The position numbers and the translations under genes were made by a program. A stretch of DNA of 30,234 nt from JAMWZF01 sp041628615 (GTDB taxonomy: Bacteria > Pseudomonadota > Alphaproteobacteria > Rhodobacterales > Rhodobacteraceae), in contig JBFKOW010000018.1 of the NCBI GenBank assembly GCA_041628615.1, positions 1-30,234 on the forward strand, written 5' to 3'. Shown here in pieces: positions 16,091-23,041 of this stretch. Each line of letters starts with the position of its first letter. Within the stretch, counting starts at the first letter, position 1. The notes below the pieces were generated by a model that worked only from the letters and a program-made list of their open reading frames with translations, ran no database searches and was not told where the DNA came from.

Positions 16091-16642
16091 CTATCCCATC
16101 GCGTGGCGCAGGCGGTCCAGCGCCAGGCGTATCCTCGATTTGATCGTGCCAAGCGGAAGACCGGTCTCGGCGGCGATTTCCGAATGGCTCAGTTCGCCGA
16201 AGTAGGCGCGCTGGATCAGGTCCCTCTGTTTCGCAGGCAGGGCCGCGATGGCCTCGCCCAGTTTCTCGCTCTCCTGCTGGAGCGCCATGGCCTCTTCCTG
16301 GTCCGGGTCCGCCTCGGGCCCCCAGGGCAGGTCCTCCGGCTCCGGTCTCCGCTCCTTGCGGATCATGTCGATCCGCCGGTTCCGCGCGATCGTGAAGATC
16401 CACGTGGACACGCTCGCCCGGGTCGGGTCGAACAGGTGCGCCTTCCGCCAGAGTGTCGCCATGACCTCCTGTGCAACTTCCTCGGCCAGATCGGCGCTGG
16501 CCCCGCCCTTCATCAGGAACGCCTTCACCCGGGGGGCGAAGTGCAGGAACACGGCGCGGAACGCCGCCTGATCCTGCCGATCCCGTATCGCCTGCAGCTC
16601 TGCCACCCATGGCGGGGACGAAGATGCCGGGTTGATTTCCAC
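16091..16642 (-). CDS. rpoE: ECF sigma factor RpoE (singlet-oxygen response)
   Basis: A 183-residue ECF sigma factor: sigma-2 region FRAVFLHFAPRVKAFLMKGG, AEEVAQEVMATLWRKAHLFDP and STWIFTIARNRRIDMIRK; sigma-4 region LPAKQRDLIQRAYFGELSHSEIAAETGLPLGTIKSRIRLALDRLR. It matches R. sphaeroides RpoE almost motif for motif. The start is set at GTG 16642 because AAGGAG lies six bases upstream and the N-terminus then matches homologues. ATGs at 16741 and 16747 would add an unconserved 33-35 residue extension and lie almost on the predicted transcription start. This leaves a leader of about 100 bases. It is co-transcribed with chrR and predicted to drive its own promoter and the divergent operon. Confidence 0.92.
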   Translation of the reverse strand: MEINPASSSPPWVAELQAIRDRQDQAAFRAVFLHFAPRVKAFLMKGGASADLAEEVAQEVMATLWRKAHLFDPTRASVSTWIFTIARNRRIDMIRKERRPEPEDLPWGPEADPDQEEAMALQQESEKLGEAIAALPAKQRDLIQRAYFGELSHSEIAAETGLPLGTIKSRIRLALDRLRHAMG

Positions 16643-16751
16643 GTTGGCTCCTTCCGGGCGCGGCCCATCGACCTCTCCGGCGCCAGCGTAGGTCGAGGCG
16701 CCGGTCGATGCATCCGCTTTCCGAAGCGCGTTCGTTGCCATCAACATGACC

Positions 16752-16781
16752 TGTCTACGGGCCGGATGCGCGGCCGGATCA
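16752..16781 (-). promoter_or_regulatory. RpoE-type promoter for rpoE-chrR
   Basis: On the minus strand TGATCC (16781-16776), an 18-base spacer, then TAGACA (16757-16752). The -35 is identical to the TGATCC of RpoE promoters described in R. sphaeroides, and the -10 is near their TAAGA-like element. The predicted start is near 16745, about 100 bases before the GTG of rpoE. Autoregulation of rpoE is established in R. sphaeroides. Confidence 0.72.
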
Positions 16782-16802
16782 CACTGCGGCGGCGATTTTC
16801 TT

Positions 16803-16832
16803 TCATCCGTTGCCGTCGCCGGACCGTAAAGA
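16803..16832 (+). promoter_or_regulatory. RpoE-type promoter for the divergent lipid/stress operon
   Basis: TCATCC (16803-16808), an 18-base spacer, then TAAAGA (16827-16832). There is one mismatch to TGATCC and the spacer equals that of the facing rpoE promoter. The predicted start is near 16840, with a leader of about 27 bases and GGAG just before ATG 16867. Confidence 0.62.
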
Positions 16833-16866
16833 CAACAACGCCTTGAAGGGGACGGAGCGAAGCCAC

Positions 16867-18168
16867 ATGCCACTCGAGACCGGGACGAACGCGCCCAGAA
16901 GACTTGCCGTGATCGGCGCGGGGATTTCCGGGATGGGGGCGGCGCACATGCTGTCCGAGGACAACCACGTCGTGCTGTTCGAGGCCGAGCCGCGGCTGGG
17001 CGGCCACGCCCGCACCATCATGGCCGGGCCGCAGCGCGACGAGGCCGTGGACACCGGGTTCATCGTGTTCAACTACGCCAACTACCCGCATCTGGCCGCG
17101 CTGTTCGACCACCTGCAGGTGCCGGTGACCAGGTCCAACATGAGCTTCGGCGCCTCGATCGGCGGCGGCTGGCTCGAATACGGGCTGGCCTCGGCCAACG
17201 CACTGTTCGCGCAGCGCCGCAACCTCGCCCGCCCGGCCTTCCTGCGCATGGTCCGGGACCTGTGGCACTTCAACGCCACCGCGCTCGAGACCAGCCGCGC
17301 CGATCCGTCGATGACCATCGCCGGCCTGCTCGAGACGCTGGGGACGAGCGACTGGTTCCGCGACTACTACCTGCTGCCGATGTCCGGCGCGATCTGGTCC
17401 ACCCCGACCGAGAAGATCATGGACTTCCCGGCCCACGCGATGATGATCTTCTTCGACAACCACGCGCTGCTGCACCACACCGGGCAGCACCAGTGGTACA
17501 CGGTGCAGGGCGGATCGGCCGAGTATGTCCGCCGGCTGGGCGTGTCGATGCAGAACCGCGGCGTCGAGATTCGGCTCGGCACCCCGGTCGCCGGCGTGCG
17601 CCGCGGGCCACTCGGGGTCGAGGTGAAGGGTCGCGGCGGCGAGTGGGAACTGTTCGACGAGGTGGTCTTTGCCACCCACTCCGACGACACCCTGCGCCTG
17701 CTGAGCGACGCGACCGCGGTGGAGCGGTCGGTGCTGGGCAACCTCCGCTACCAGCCGAACCGGGTGGTGCTGCATTCCGACGCCTCGGTCATGCCGAAGC
17801 GGCGGGCGGTCTGGTCGTCGTGGAACTACGCCGAGGCGCGCGGCAAGCGCAGCGACCGGATCGACCTCACCTACTGGATGAACTGCCTGCAGCCGTGGGA
17901 CAAGGCGCGCGACTTTTTCGTCACGCTGAACACCGACCGGCCGATCCGCGAGGACCTGATCTGGGACGAGGTGACCCTCCGCCACCCGGTATACGACCTC
18001 GAGGCGCTGGCCGCCCAGGAGGCCGCGGCGGCGATGAACGGATCGAACCGGACCTGGTTCTGCGGTGCCTGGATGAAGAACGGCTTCCACGAGGACGGTC
18101 TGTCCTCGGCGGTGGACGTGGTGCGGGCGCTGCGCACGCAGGTCAACCTCGCGATGGCGGCCGAGTGA
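16867..18168 (+). CDS. FAD-dependent amine-oxidase-like protein (RSP_1091 type)
   Basis: A 433-residue flavoprotein with the dinucleotide-binding motif VIGAGISGMGAA (Gly17, Gly19, Gly22), then FEAEPRLGGHARTI, and a C-terminal FCGAWMKNGFHEDGLSSAVDV FAD loop. It corresponds to the R. sphaeroides RpoE-regulated flavoprotein RSP_1091, which genetic work linked to making furan fatty acids on membrane phospholipids. I am unsure whether it is the desaturase (UfaD) or the oxygen-inserting protein (UfaO) of that pathway, so no symbol is given. The start at ATG 16867 has GGAG upstream and puts the GxGxxG motif at the N-terminus. It is the first gene of the operon, and its stop overlaps the next GTG (GTGA). 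Confidence 0.88.
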   Translation: MPLETGTNAPRRLAVIGAGISGMGAAHMLSEDNHVVLFEAEPRLGGHARTIMAGPQRDEAVDTGFIVFNYANYPHLAALFDHLQVPVTRSNMSFGASIGGGWLEYGLASANALFAQRRNLARPAFLRMVRDLWHFNATALETSRADPSMTIAGLLETLGTSDWFRDYYLLPMSGAIWSTPTEKIMDFPAHAMMIFFDNHALLHHTGQHQWYTVQGGSAEYVRRLGVSMQNRGVEIRLGTPVAGVRRGPLGVEVKGRGGEWELFDEVVFATHSDDTLRLLSDATAVERSVLGNLRYQPNRVVLHSDASVMPKRRAVWSSWNYAEARGKRSDRIDLTYWMNCLQPWDKARDFFVTLNTDRPIREDLIWDEVTLRHPVYDLEALAAQEAAAAMNGSNRTWFCGAWMKNGFHEDGLSSAVDVVRALRTQVNLAMAAE

Positions 18169-18920
18169 GCGCGATCGACCATATCGCCGGGGAGACCTGG
18201 CACGGCCGGGTGGGCGACACCCGCAACGCGTTCCGCTACACGGTGGACTACGTGATGACCGATGCCGAGCGGACGCCGCCGACGCCCTGGCTGTTCGGGC
18301 GCAACCGGGGCGGGCTGATGTCGCTCTGGGACCGGGACCACGGCGGGCCGCCGGGGCAGGGCCGCGGCGCTCTCTGGGTCCGCGAGGTGATCGCCGCCCA
18401 TGGCCTGCCGGCCCCGGACCGGATCGACCTGCTGGCCCAGCCGCGGGTTCTCGGCCATGTGTTCAACCCGGTGTCGTTCTGGCTCTGCCACGACGAGGCC
18501 GGCATCCTGCGCGTCGTCATCGCCGAGGTGACCAACACCTTCGGCGACCGGCATTCCTATCTGTGCAGCCGCGACGACCTGGGCGAGATCACCTGGGACA
18601 GCGAGCTGCGGGCGACCAAGATCTTCCACGTCTCGCCGTTCCAGCCGATCGAGGGCGGCTATGCCTTCCGGTTCGGGATCGGGGACGACAGGATCACGAT
18701 CCGCATCGCCCTGTCCACCGGCAAGGCCGGGCTGATCGCCACGCTGACCGGGCCACGCCGGCCGCTCGGCACCCGGTCGATGCTGCGCTCGGCGCTGCGC
18801 CGGCCGTTCGGGTCGCGCCGGGTGCTGGCGCTGATCCACTGGCAGGCGCTGAAACTGTGGTGGAAGGGCGTGGCCTACCGCCCACGGCCCGAGCCGCCGA
18901 TGGAGGAGGTATCGCGGTGA
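18165..18920 (+). CDS. DUF1365 family protein
   Basis: A 251-residue protein read from GTG 18165, which overlaps the preceding stop as GTGA. It has the DUF1365 features: an N-terminal HGRVGDTRNAFRYTVDYV, the central VFNPVSFWLCHDEAG, then VIAEVTNTFGDRHSYL and VSPFQPIEGGYAFRF. The family is widely linked to amine-oxidase-like and cyclopropane-fatty-acid-synthase genes, so a role in lipid modification is a reasonable inference. The biochemistry is unknown. The R. sphaeroides equivalent is the gene after RSP_1091. Confidence 0.88.
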   Translation: MSAIDHIAGETWHGRVGDTRNAFRYTVDYVMTDAERTPPTPWLFGRNRGGLMSLWDRDHGGPPGQGRGALWVREVIAAHGLPAPDRIDLLAQPRVLGHVFNPVSFWLCHDEAGILRVVIAEVTNTFGDRHSYLCSRDDLGEITWDSELRATKIFHVSPFQPIEGGYAFRFGIGDDRITIRIALSTGKAGLIATLTGPRRPLGTRSMLRSALRRPFGSRRVLALIHWQALKLWWKGVAYRPRPEPPMEEVSR

Positions 18921-20212
18921 CCGTCCGCGCGCTGCCTCTCGCCCAGTCGGCCCTCGCCGACCGGCTGCCCGCGTGGTCGCTGTTCGCTGCGGTCCTCTCG
19001 GGGGCCGGGCTGCCGATCTACATCTACGCGCCGAAATACTACGCCGACACCTTCGGGGTCAGCCTCGCCGCGCTCGGGGCGGTACTGTTCGGGCTGCGGC
19101 TGATCGACGTGGTGCAGGACCCGGCGCTGGGCTGGGTGGCCGAGCGGCTGCGCCGCGGCCGCCGGCTGGCGATCTTCGGCGGGTCGGTCCTGCTGGCGAT
19201 CTCGATGCTCGGGCTTTTCGCGGTGCCGCCGCTGCTGCCGCCGCTGTGGTGGTTCGGGCTGACGATCACCGGGCTTTTCACCGCGTTCAGCTTCCTGACG
19301 ATCTGTTTCTACGGGCAGGGCGTGGCCAAGGCCGGGCCCGGCGAGGACGGCCATGTCCGGCTCGCCGCCTGGCGCGAGACCGGGGCGCTGCTCGGGGTCT
19401 GCCTCGCGGCGGTGGCGCCGACCATGCTCATGGGGGCGACAGGAGCGCCGTTCACCGTCTTCGCGCTGGGCTTCGCGGCGGTGGCGCTGCTGGCCGCGCT
19501 GGCGATGGCCCCGGAATGGACCGCGCCGGTCCGGTCCGAGCCGACGCCGATCCGCGAGATCCTCGGCGACCGGGTGGCGCGCCGGCTGCTGATCCTCGCG
19601 CTGGTCAACGCCGCGCCGCTGGCGGTGTCCTCGACCCTGTTCCTGTTCTTCGTCGAAAGCCGGCTGGCAGCGCCGGGGTCCGAAGGGCCACTACTGGTGC
19701 TGTTCTTCCTCGCTGCCGCGTTGTCGTCGCCGGGCTGGTCGGCGCTGGCCCGGCGATTCGGCGAGAAACCGGTGCTGCTCTCGGCGATGGTACTGGCGAT
19801 CCTGTCCTTCGGCACCACGCTGACGTTGGGGGCGGGGGATATCGCCCTGTTCGCGGTGATCTGCGTGCTATCGGGGGCGACGATCGGCGCCGACCTCACC
19901 CTGCTGCCGGCGATGTTCGCCCGGCGGATGAGCGCGGTGGCACCGAATGGCGGGCAGGGATTCGGTCTCTGGTCGCTGGTCAGCAAGTTCACCCTCGCCA
20001 TCGCGGCGGCGACGGTGCTGCCGCTGCTCGAGGCGTCCGGCTTCGCCGCCGGTGCCGACAATCCCGAGGCGGCGCTGTGGACGCTGACCCTGCTCTACGC
20101 GCTCGTGCCCTCGCTGCTCAAGGTGGTGGCGATCGCCCTCCTGGTCGCGACCGACCTGGGCGGACCGGGCCGGGCCGATCGCGACACGATTCCCCTGGAA
20201 AACGAGAGATGA
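18917..20212 (+). CDS. MFS transporter, GPH/MFS_2 type
   Basis: A 431-residue membrane protein with about 12 hydrophobic segments, read from GTG 18917 (GTGA overlap with the DUF1365 stop, GGAGG upstream). The first loop, LRLIDVVQDPALGWVAERLRRGRR, is the R-x-x-D-...-DP-x-x-G pattern of the glycoside-pentoside-hexuronide (MFS_2) group. That group includes sugar:cation symporters and the lysophospholipid transporter MFSD2A. Given neighbours tied to phospholipid acyl chains, lipid rather than sugar transport is plausible, but that is inference. The R. sphaeroides counterpart is annotated only as a putative transporter. Confidence 0.87.
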   Translation: MTVRALPLAQSALADRLPAWSLFAAVLSGAGLPIYIYAPKYYADTFGVSLAALGAVLFGLRLIDVVQDPALGWVAERLRRGRRLAIFGGSVLLAISMLGLFAVPPLLPPLWWFGLTITGLFTAFSFLTICFYGQGVAKAGPGEDGHVRLAAWRETGALLGVCLAAVAPTMLMGATGAPFTVFALGFAAVALLAALAMAPEWTAPVRSEPTPIREILGDRVARRLLILALVNAAPLAVSSTLFLFFVESRLAAPGSEGPLLVLFFLAAALSSPGWSALARRFGEKPVLLSAMVLAILSFGTTLTLGAGDIALFAVICVLSGATIGADLTLLPAMFARRMSAVAPNGGQGFGLWSLVSKFTLAIAAATVLPLLEASGFAAGADNPEAALWTLTLLYALVPSLLKVVAIALLVATDLGGPGRADRDTIPLENER

Positions 20213-20784
20213 CGATTTTCACCTACCTGCTGATCGGCGCCGGCATGGCGGTTGCGGCGATGCTGCTGAAGGCCCGTTACGTGTCATTCTGGGCCCAGCA
20301 GCCCGAGGATTATGCCGGCACGGGGCCGGATTTCGACATCCGGACCCACCTGAACGGCCCGCTTCAATGCGAGGGCGTGATCTACGGGCCCACCGGCCGC
20401 GTCACCTCGCGCTTCGTGGCCGATTTCGAGGCCAGTTGGCAGGGCAATGTCGGCGTGATGAAGGAGACCTTCACCTACGACAGCGGCCGCCGCCAGGATC
20501 GGGAATGGCGGCTGCGGCTGGGCAGTGACGGCCGGATCGAGGCCGAGGCGGACGACGTGGTCGGCACCGGCACAGGCCGGCAGAGGGGGTCGGCGGTGCT
20601 GCTCAACTACCGCATCCGGCTGGACGAGGAGGCGGGGGGCCATGTTCTCGACACCACCGACTGGATGTACCTGACCCCGAACGGAACCATCATGAACCGC
20701 AGCCAGTTCCGCAAGTTCGGGATCACCGTGGCCGAACTGGTGGCGACCGTGCGGCCCAAACCCGGCATCCGGGACGCCGCCTGA
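20209..20784 (+). CDS. DUF3833 family membrane-anchored protein
   Basis: A 191-residue protein whose N-terminus is a single hydrophobic anchor (about 3-22, FTYLLIGAGMAVAAMLLKARYV) without a lipobox Cys. It is followed by the DUF3833 core: GPLQCEGVIYGPTGRVTSRFVADFEASWQG, FTYDSGRRQDREW, a beta-rich middle, and DTTDWMYLTPNGTIMNRSQFRKFGI. The predicted topology puts the beta domain in the periplasm. Function is unknown. Gammaproteobacterial members sit in clusters with amine oxidase, DUF1365 and cyclopropane fatty acid synthase genes. ATG 20209 overlaps the MFS stop (ATGA). Confidence 0.86.
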   Translation: MTIFTYLLIGAGMAVAAMLLKARYVSFWAQQPEDYAGTGPDFDIRTHLNGPLQCEGVIYGPTGRVTSRFVADFEASWQGNVGVMKETFTYDSGRRQDREWRLRLGSDGRIEAEADDVVGTGTGRQRGSAVLLNYRIRLDEEAGGHVLDTTDWMYLTPNGTIMNRSQFRKFGITVAELVATVRPKPGIRDAA

Positions 20785-20839
20785 CCCCGAAAACCGAAAT
20801 GGCGCCGCCGCGGACCGGCGGCCGGAAGGAGACGACGAC

Positions 20840-21577
20840 GTGAAGGACTGGCAAAGCAAGCGCTACTGGCTGGTTGGCGCCAGCGAAGGTCTCGGGCGCG
20901 AACTGGCGAAGGTGATGAGCCGGGCCGGGGCCGACCTGGTCCTGTCGGCCCGCTCGGCCGACCGGCTGAGGGATGTGGCGGCGGACTTGTCCGGCCCGGT
21001 CCGGATCGTCCCGGTCGACGTGGCGGACCGTGCCTCGGTCGAGGCCGCGGCCGAGGAGATCGGCCAGGTCGACGGGGTGGTGTTCCTCGCCGGTATCGCG
21101 AAACTGCTCAAGGCGCAGGAATGGGACCCCGACGCGGTCGAACAGATGTTCGACGTGAACCTGACCGGCGCGGCGCGGGTCATCGGCCAGGTGATCGGAC
21201 CGATGGTGGCGCGCGACGCCGGCCACATCGTCCTGATCGGGTCGCTGTCCGCCTATCGCGGCCTGCCCACCTCGATCGGCTATTCCGCGTCCAAGGCCGG
21301 GCTGATGGCGCTTGCGGAGTCGATGCACGGCGACCTGAAGGATACCAGAGTTCGGGTTCAACTGGTCAATCCCGGCTACATCCAGACCCGGATGCAGGAC
21401 GACAACCCGCACGCGAAACCGTTCATGATGTCGCCGGAGGCCGCCGCCCGCGAGGTGTTCGAGCACATGTGCACCGACTATTTCCACAAGGCGTTCCCGT
21501 TCGGCTTCAGCCTGCTGTTCCGGCTTTCCCGGTTCCTGCCGACCGGGCCTTACGAATGGATCTTCTTCCGCCGCTGA
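20840..21577 (+). CDS. Short-chain dehydrogenase/reductase
   Basis: A 245-residue classical SDR. The cofactor motif is GASEGLGRE (residues 13-21), and the catalytic set is Ser135 (IGSLSA) with Tyr148 and Lys152 (YSASK). The C-terminal tail (residues 216-245, FHKAFPFGFSLLFRLSRF and onward) is aromatic and basic and may touch the membrane. The start is GTG 20840, with AAGGAG eight bases upstream. The operon continues through a 55-base gap that holds a 7-bp hairpin (20804-20822). The substrate is unknown. Position at the end of the RpoE operon, as in R. sphaeroides, suggests lipid or aldehyde oxidoreduction. Confidence 0.9.
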   Translation: MKDWQSKRYWLVGASEGLGRELAKVMSRAGADLVLSARSADRLRDVAADLSGPVRIVPVDVADRASVEAAAEEIGQVDGVVFLAGIAKLLKAQEWDPDAVEQMFDVNLTGAARVIGQVIGPMVARDAGHIVLIGSLSAYRGLPTSIGYSASKAGLMALAESMHGDLKDTRVRVQLVNPGYIQTRMQDDNPHAKPFMMSPEAAAREVFEHMCTDYFHKAFPFGFSLLFRLSRFLPTGPYEWIFFRR

Positions 21578-21613
21578 CGCCCGGCGCGGCCGGTCCTGCC
21601 GTCGCGTCGGGCG
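21578..21613 (+). terminator. Hairpin terminator candidate behind the SDR gene
   Basis: Arms 21578-21588 and 21603-21613 (11 bases, all paired if one G-U wobble is allowed) with a 14-base loop, beginning directly after the stop codon. No U tract follows. It lies just ahead of the FNR-type box and would separate the RpoE operon from the DUF3775 gene. Confidence 0.45.
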
Positions 21614-21623
21614 CGATTACGGC

Positions 21624-21637
21624 TTGATCCCGATCAA
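21624..21637. promoter_or_regulatory. FNR/FnrL-type binding site
   Basis: TTGAT-CCCG-ATCAA, a perfect match to the FNR/CRP-superfamily consensus TTGAT-N4-ATCAA. It is centred about 65 bases before the DUF3775 start at 21696. FnrL-type proteins of Rhodobacterales use this site under low oxygen. If it is a class II activator site centred at -41.5, transcription would begin near 21672, but I see no clear -10 there. Confidence 0.7.
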
Positions 21638-21695
21638 GGTGGCGCGCAGGCTTTCCGCGCACCGTCACCGCGACAGGATCGGAGAAAGGCGCGAC

Positions 21696-22019
21696 ATGGA
21701 AATCGCTGCGAACAAGGTGGCCGAGGTGATCATCCTCGCCCGCGAACTGGACCGGGCGGAGCGCGAGTTCGACGGTTTCGTCGATGCGCTGACCGAGGAC
21801 GAACAGGCCGAACTGGTGGCGATCTTCTGGATCGGGCGGGGGTCCTTCGACGCTGACGACTGGGACGAGGCGGTCAACACCGCGCTGACCGAGGCGACGA
21901 CTCCGACCGCGACCTACCTCAAGGGCTCGCCGCACCTTGCCGACCATCTCGAAGCGGGGCTCGAGGCGCTGGGCATCGATCCGTCCGACGAGGAAGACGA
22001 GCTTTACCGCCCGACGTGA
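21696..22019 (+). CDS. DUF3775 domain protein
   Basis: A 107-residue acidic protein with the DUF3775 pattern: KVAEVIILARELDRAEREFDGFVDALTEDEQAELVAIFWIGRGSFDADDWDEAV, and ending in YLKGSPHLADHLEAGLEALG. The function is unknown. It is small, soluble and largely helical. ATG 21696 has GGAGAAAGG upstream, so the TTG at 21624 (inside the FNR box) is not the start. The perfect FNR-type site in front suggests oxygen-dependent expression. Its last 16 bases overlap the 3' end of the saccharopine dehydrogenase gene on the other strand. Confidence 0.84.
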   Translation: MEIAANKVAEVIILARELDRAEREFDGFVDALTEDEQAELVAIFWIGRGSFDADDWDEAVNTALTEATTPTATYLKGSPHLADHLEAGLEALGIDPSDEEDELYRPT

Positions 22020-23041
22020 TCGGCGAACAGCGCCGCCGCGCGCCGCCAGACTGCCCCGTCGGGCAGGGTCAGAAGGTGCGGCAGCAGCTGCGCGGCGAAA
22101 TCCTCTGAGCTTTCGCGGGGCAACAGGGACGGCAGGTTGTCGATCGCCATGATGTCGAGCACCGGGTCGTCGGCCACCCGCAGCACCGGCGCGGCCCACG
22201 AGGTCGCCGCGTCGTAGAGCGGCACCGGGTTGTAGTCCGATCCAGGATCGCAGGCGATGTCGCCGATCGCCCGCAACCGGGGCCGGTCCATCCCGGCGGG
22301 CACGAAGCAGGGCGTGTGCGGCCCGGCGAGAACGCAGTTGAAGAACAGGTCGTGGGCGCCGATCTCGGGGAACGGGCCGCCATGGGCGGTCTCGGCCATG
22401 TCCCAGCCGGTGACCGGCACACCCATCGCGGTGCAGAGGTCGGCGGCGCCCCGGCCGACCCGGCCCATCGCTCCGACGATCAGGGCGGCGGGCCGCGCCG
22501 CGCCCTGCGCCGCCAGCGCCGCCTGAACATCGGCCAGCATCGCCGGGCCCGAATCCCATTCCGTCACCGCCGGGCAGCGTCCGCCGCGCTGTTGCGCCGC
22601 CCAGGCCAACAAGGTGACCGCTGCGCCCGCATAGCCCGCCCAGTAGCCGAAAGCGGCGACTCGTCGGCCGTCGTCGTCGGTGAGGTATTCGAGGTCGAGC
22701 AGCGTGCCGCCGCCCTCCCGGAACCGGCGCAACAGGGCTGGACCGCCGGGCTGGCCCTTGTAGGCGTGGCCGAACATGACGTGCCGGTGGCGCAACGGCG
22801 TGCCGTCCTCGGGCAGCTCCTTCAGCCCGACGATGACCGCCTCGGGCGGCGCATCGGGCCAGCTTCCCTCGGGCGCGATGGCGGCTCCGGCGGCGGCGTA
22901 GTCGCCGGTGGGCACGATCCGCGTGGCGCTGTCCTCCACCGTCACCGCGAAGCCGGCCGCGAGAAGCCGCGCCACGCCGTCCGGCATCACACCCACCCGG
23001 CGCTCGTTGTCGCGCGGTTCGGAGCGAATCCAGAGATGCAT
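22004..23041 (-). CDS. Saccharopine dehydrogenase (NAD+, L-lysine-forming), LYS1 type
   Basis: A 345-residue protein of the alanine dehydrogenase/saccharopine dehydrogenase fold. The N-terminal domain has EPRDNERRVGVMPDGVARLL and the catalytic residues Lys74 (GLKELP), His92 and Lys95 (GHAYKGQ), equivalent to Lys77, His96 and Lys99 of yeast Lys1. The C-terminal NAD domain contains ALIVGAMGRVGRGAADL. The enzyme interconverts saccharopine with lysine plus 2-oxoglutarate. With the diaminopimelate pathway present (dapB), a catabolic or osmotic-stress role in lysine handling is more likely than biosynthesis. ATG 23041 shares one base with the stop of the upstream phosphatase-fold gene. Confidence 0.9.
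   Translation of the reverse strand: MHLWIRSEPRDNERRVGVMPDGVARLLAAGFAVTVEDSATRIVPTGDYAAAGAAIAPEGSWPDAPPEAVIVGLKELPEDGTPLRHRHVMFGHAYKGQPGGPALLRRFREGGGTLLDLEYLTDDDGRRVAAFGYWAGYAGAAVTLLAWAAQQRGGRCPAVTEWDSGPAMLADVQAALAAQGAARPAALIVGAMGRVGRGAADLCTAMGVPVTGWDMAETAHGGPFPEIGAHDLFFNCVLAGPHTPCFVPAGMDRPRLRAIGDIACDPGSDYNPVPLYDAATSWAAPVLRVADDPVLDIMAIDNLPSLLPRESSEDFAAQLLPHLLTLPDGAVWRRAAALFADHVGR

Noticed and set aside
16643..16747. ATG codons at 16741 and 16747 as rpoE start
   Set aside because: They sit at the predicted transcription start and add an unconserved 33-35 residue extension; GTG 16642 has AAGGAG and the expected N-terminus.
20804..20822. 7-bp hairpin before the SDR ribosome-binding site as an attenuator or riboswitch
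   Set aside because: Too short and generic in G+C-rich DNA; no leader peptide or conserved aptamer features.
21625..21654. TGATCC at 21625 as a second RpoE -35 element
   Set aside because: It is part of the FNR-type palindrome and no TAAGA-like -10 follows at 18 bases.
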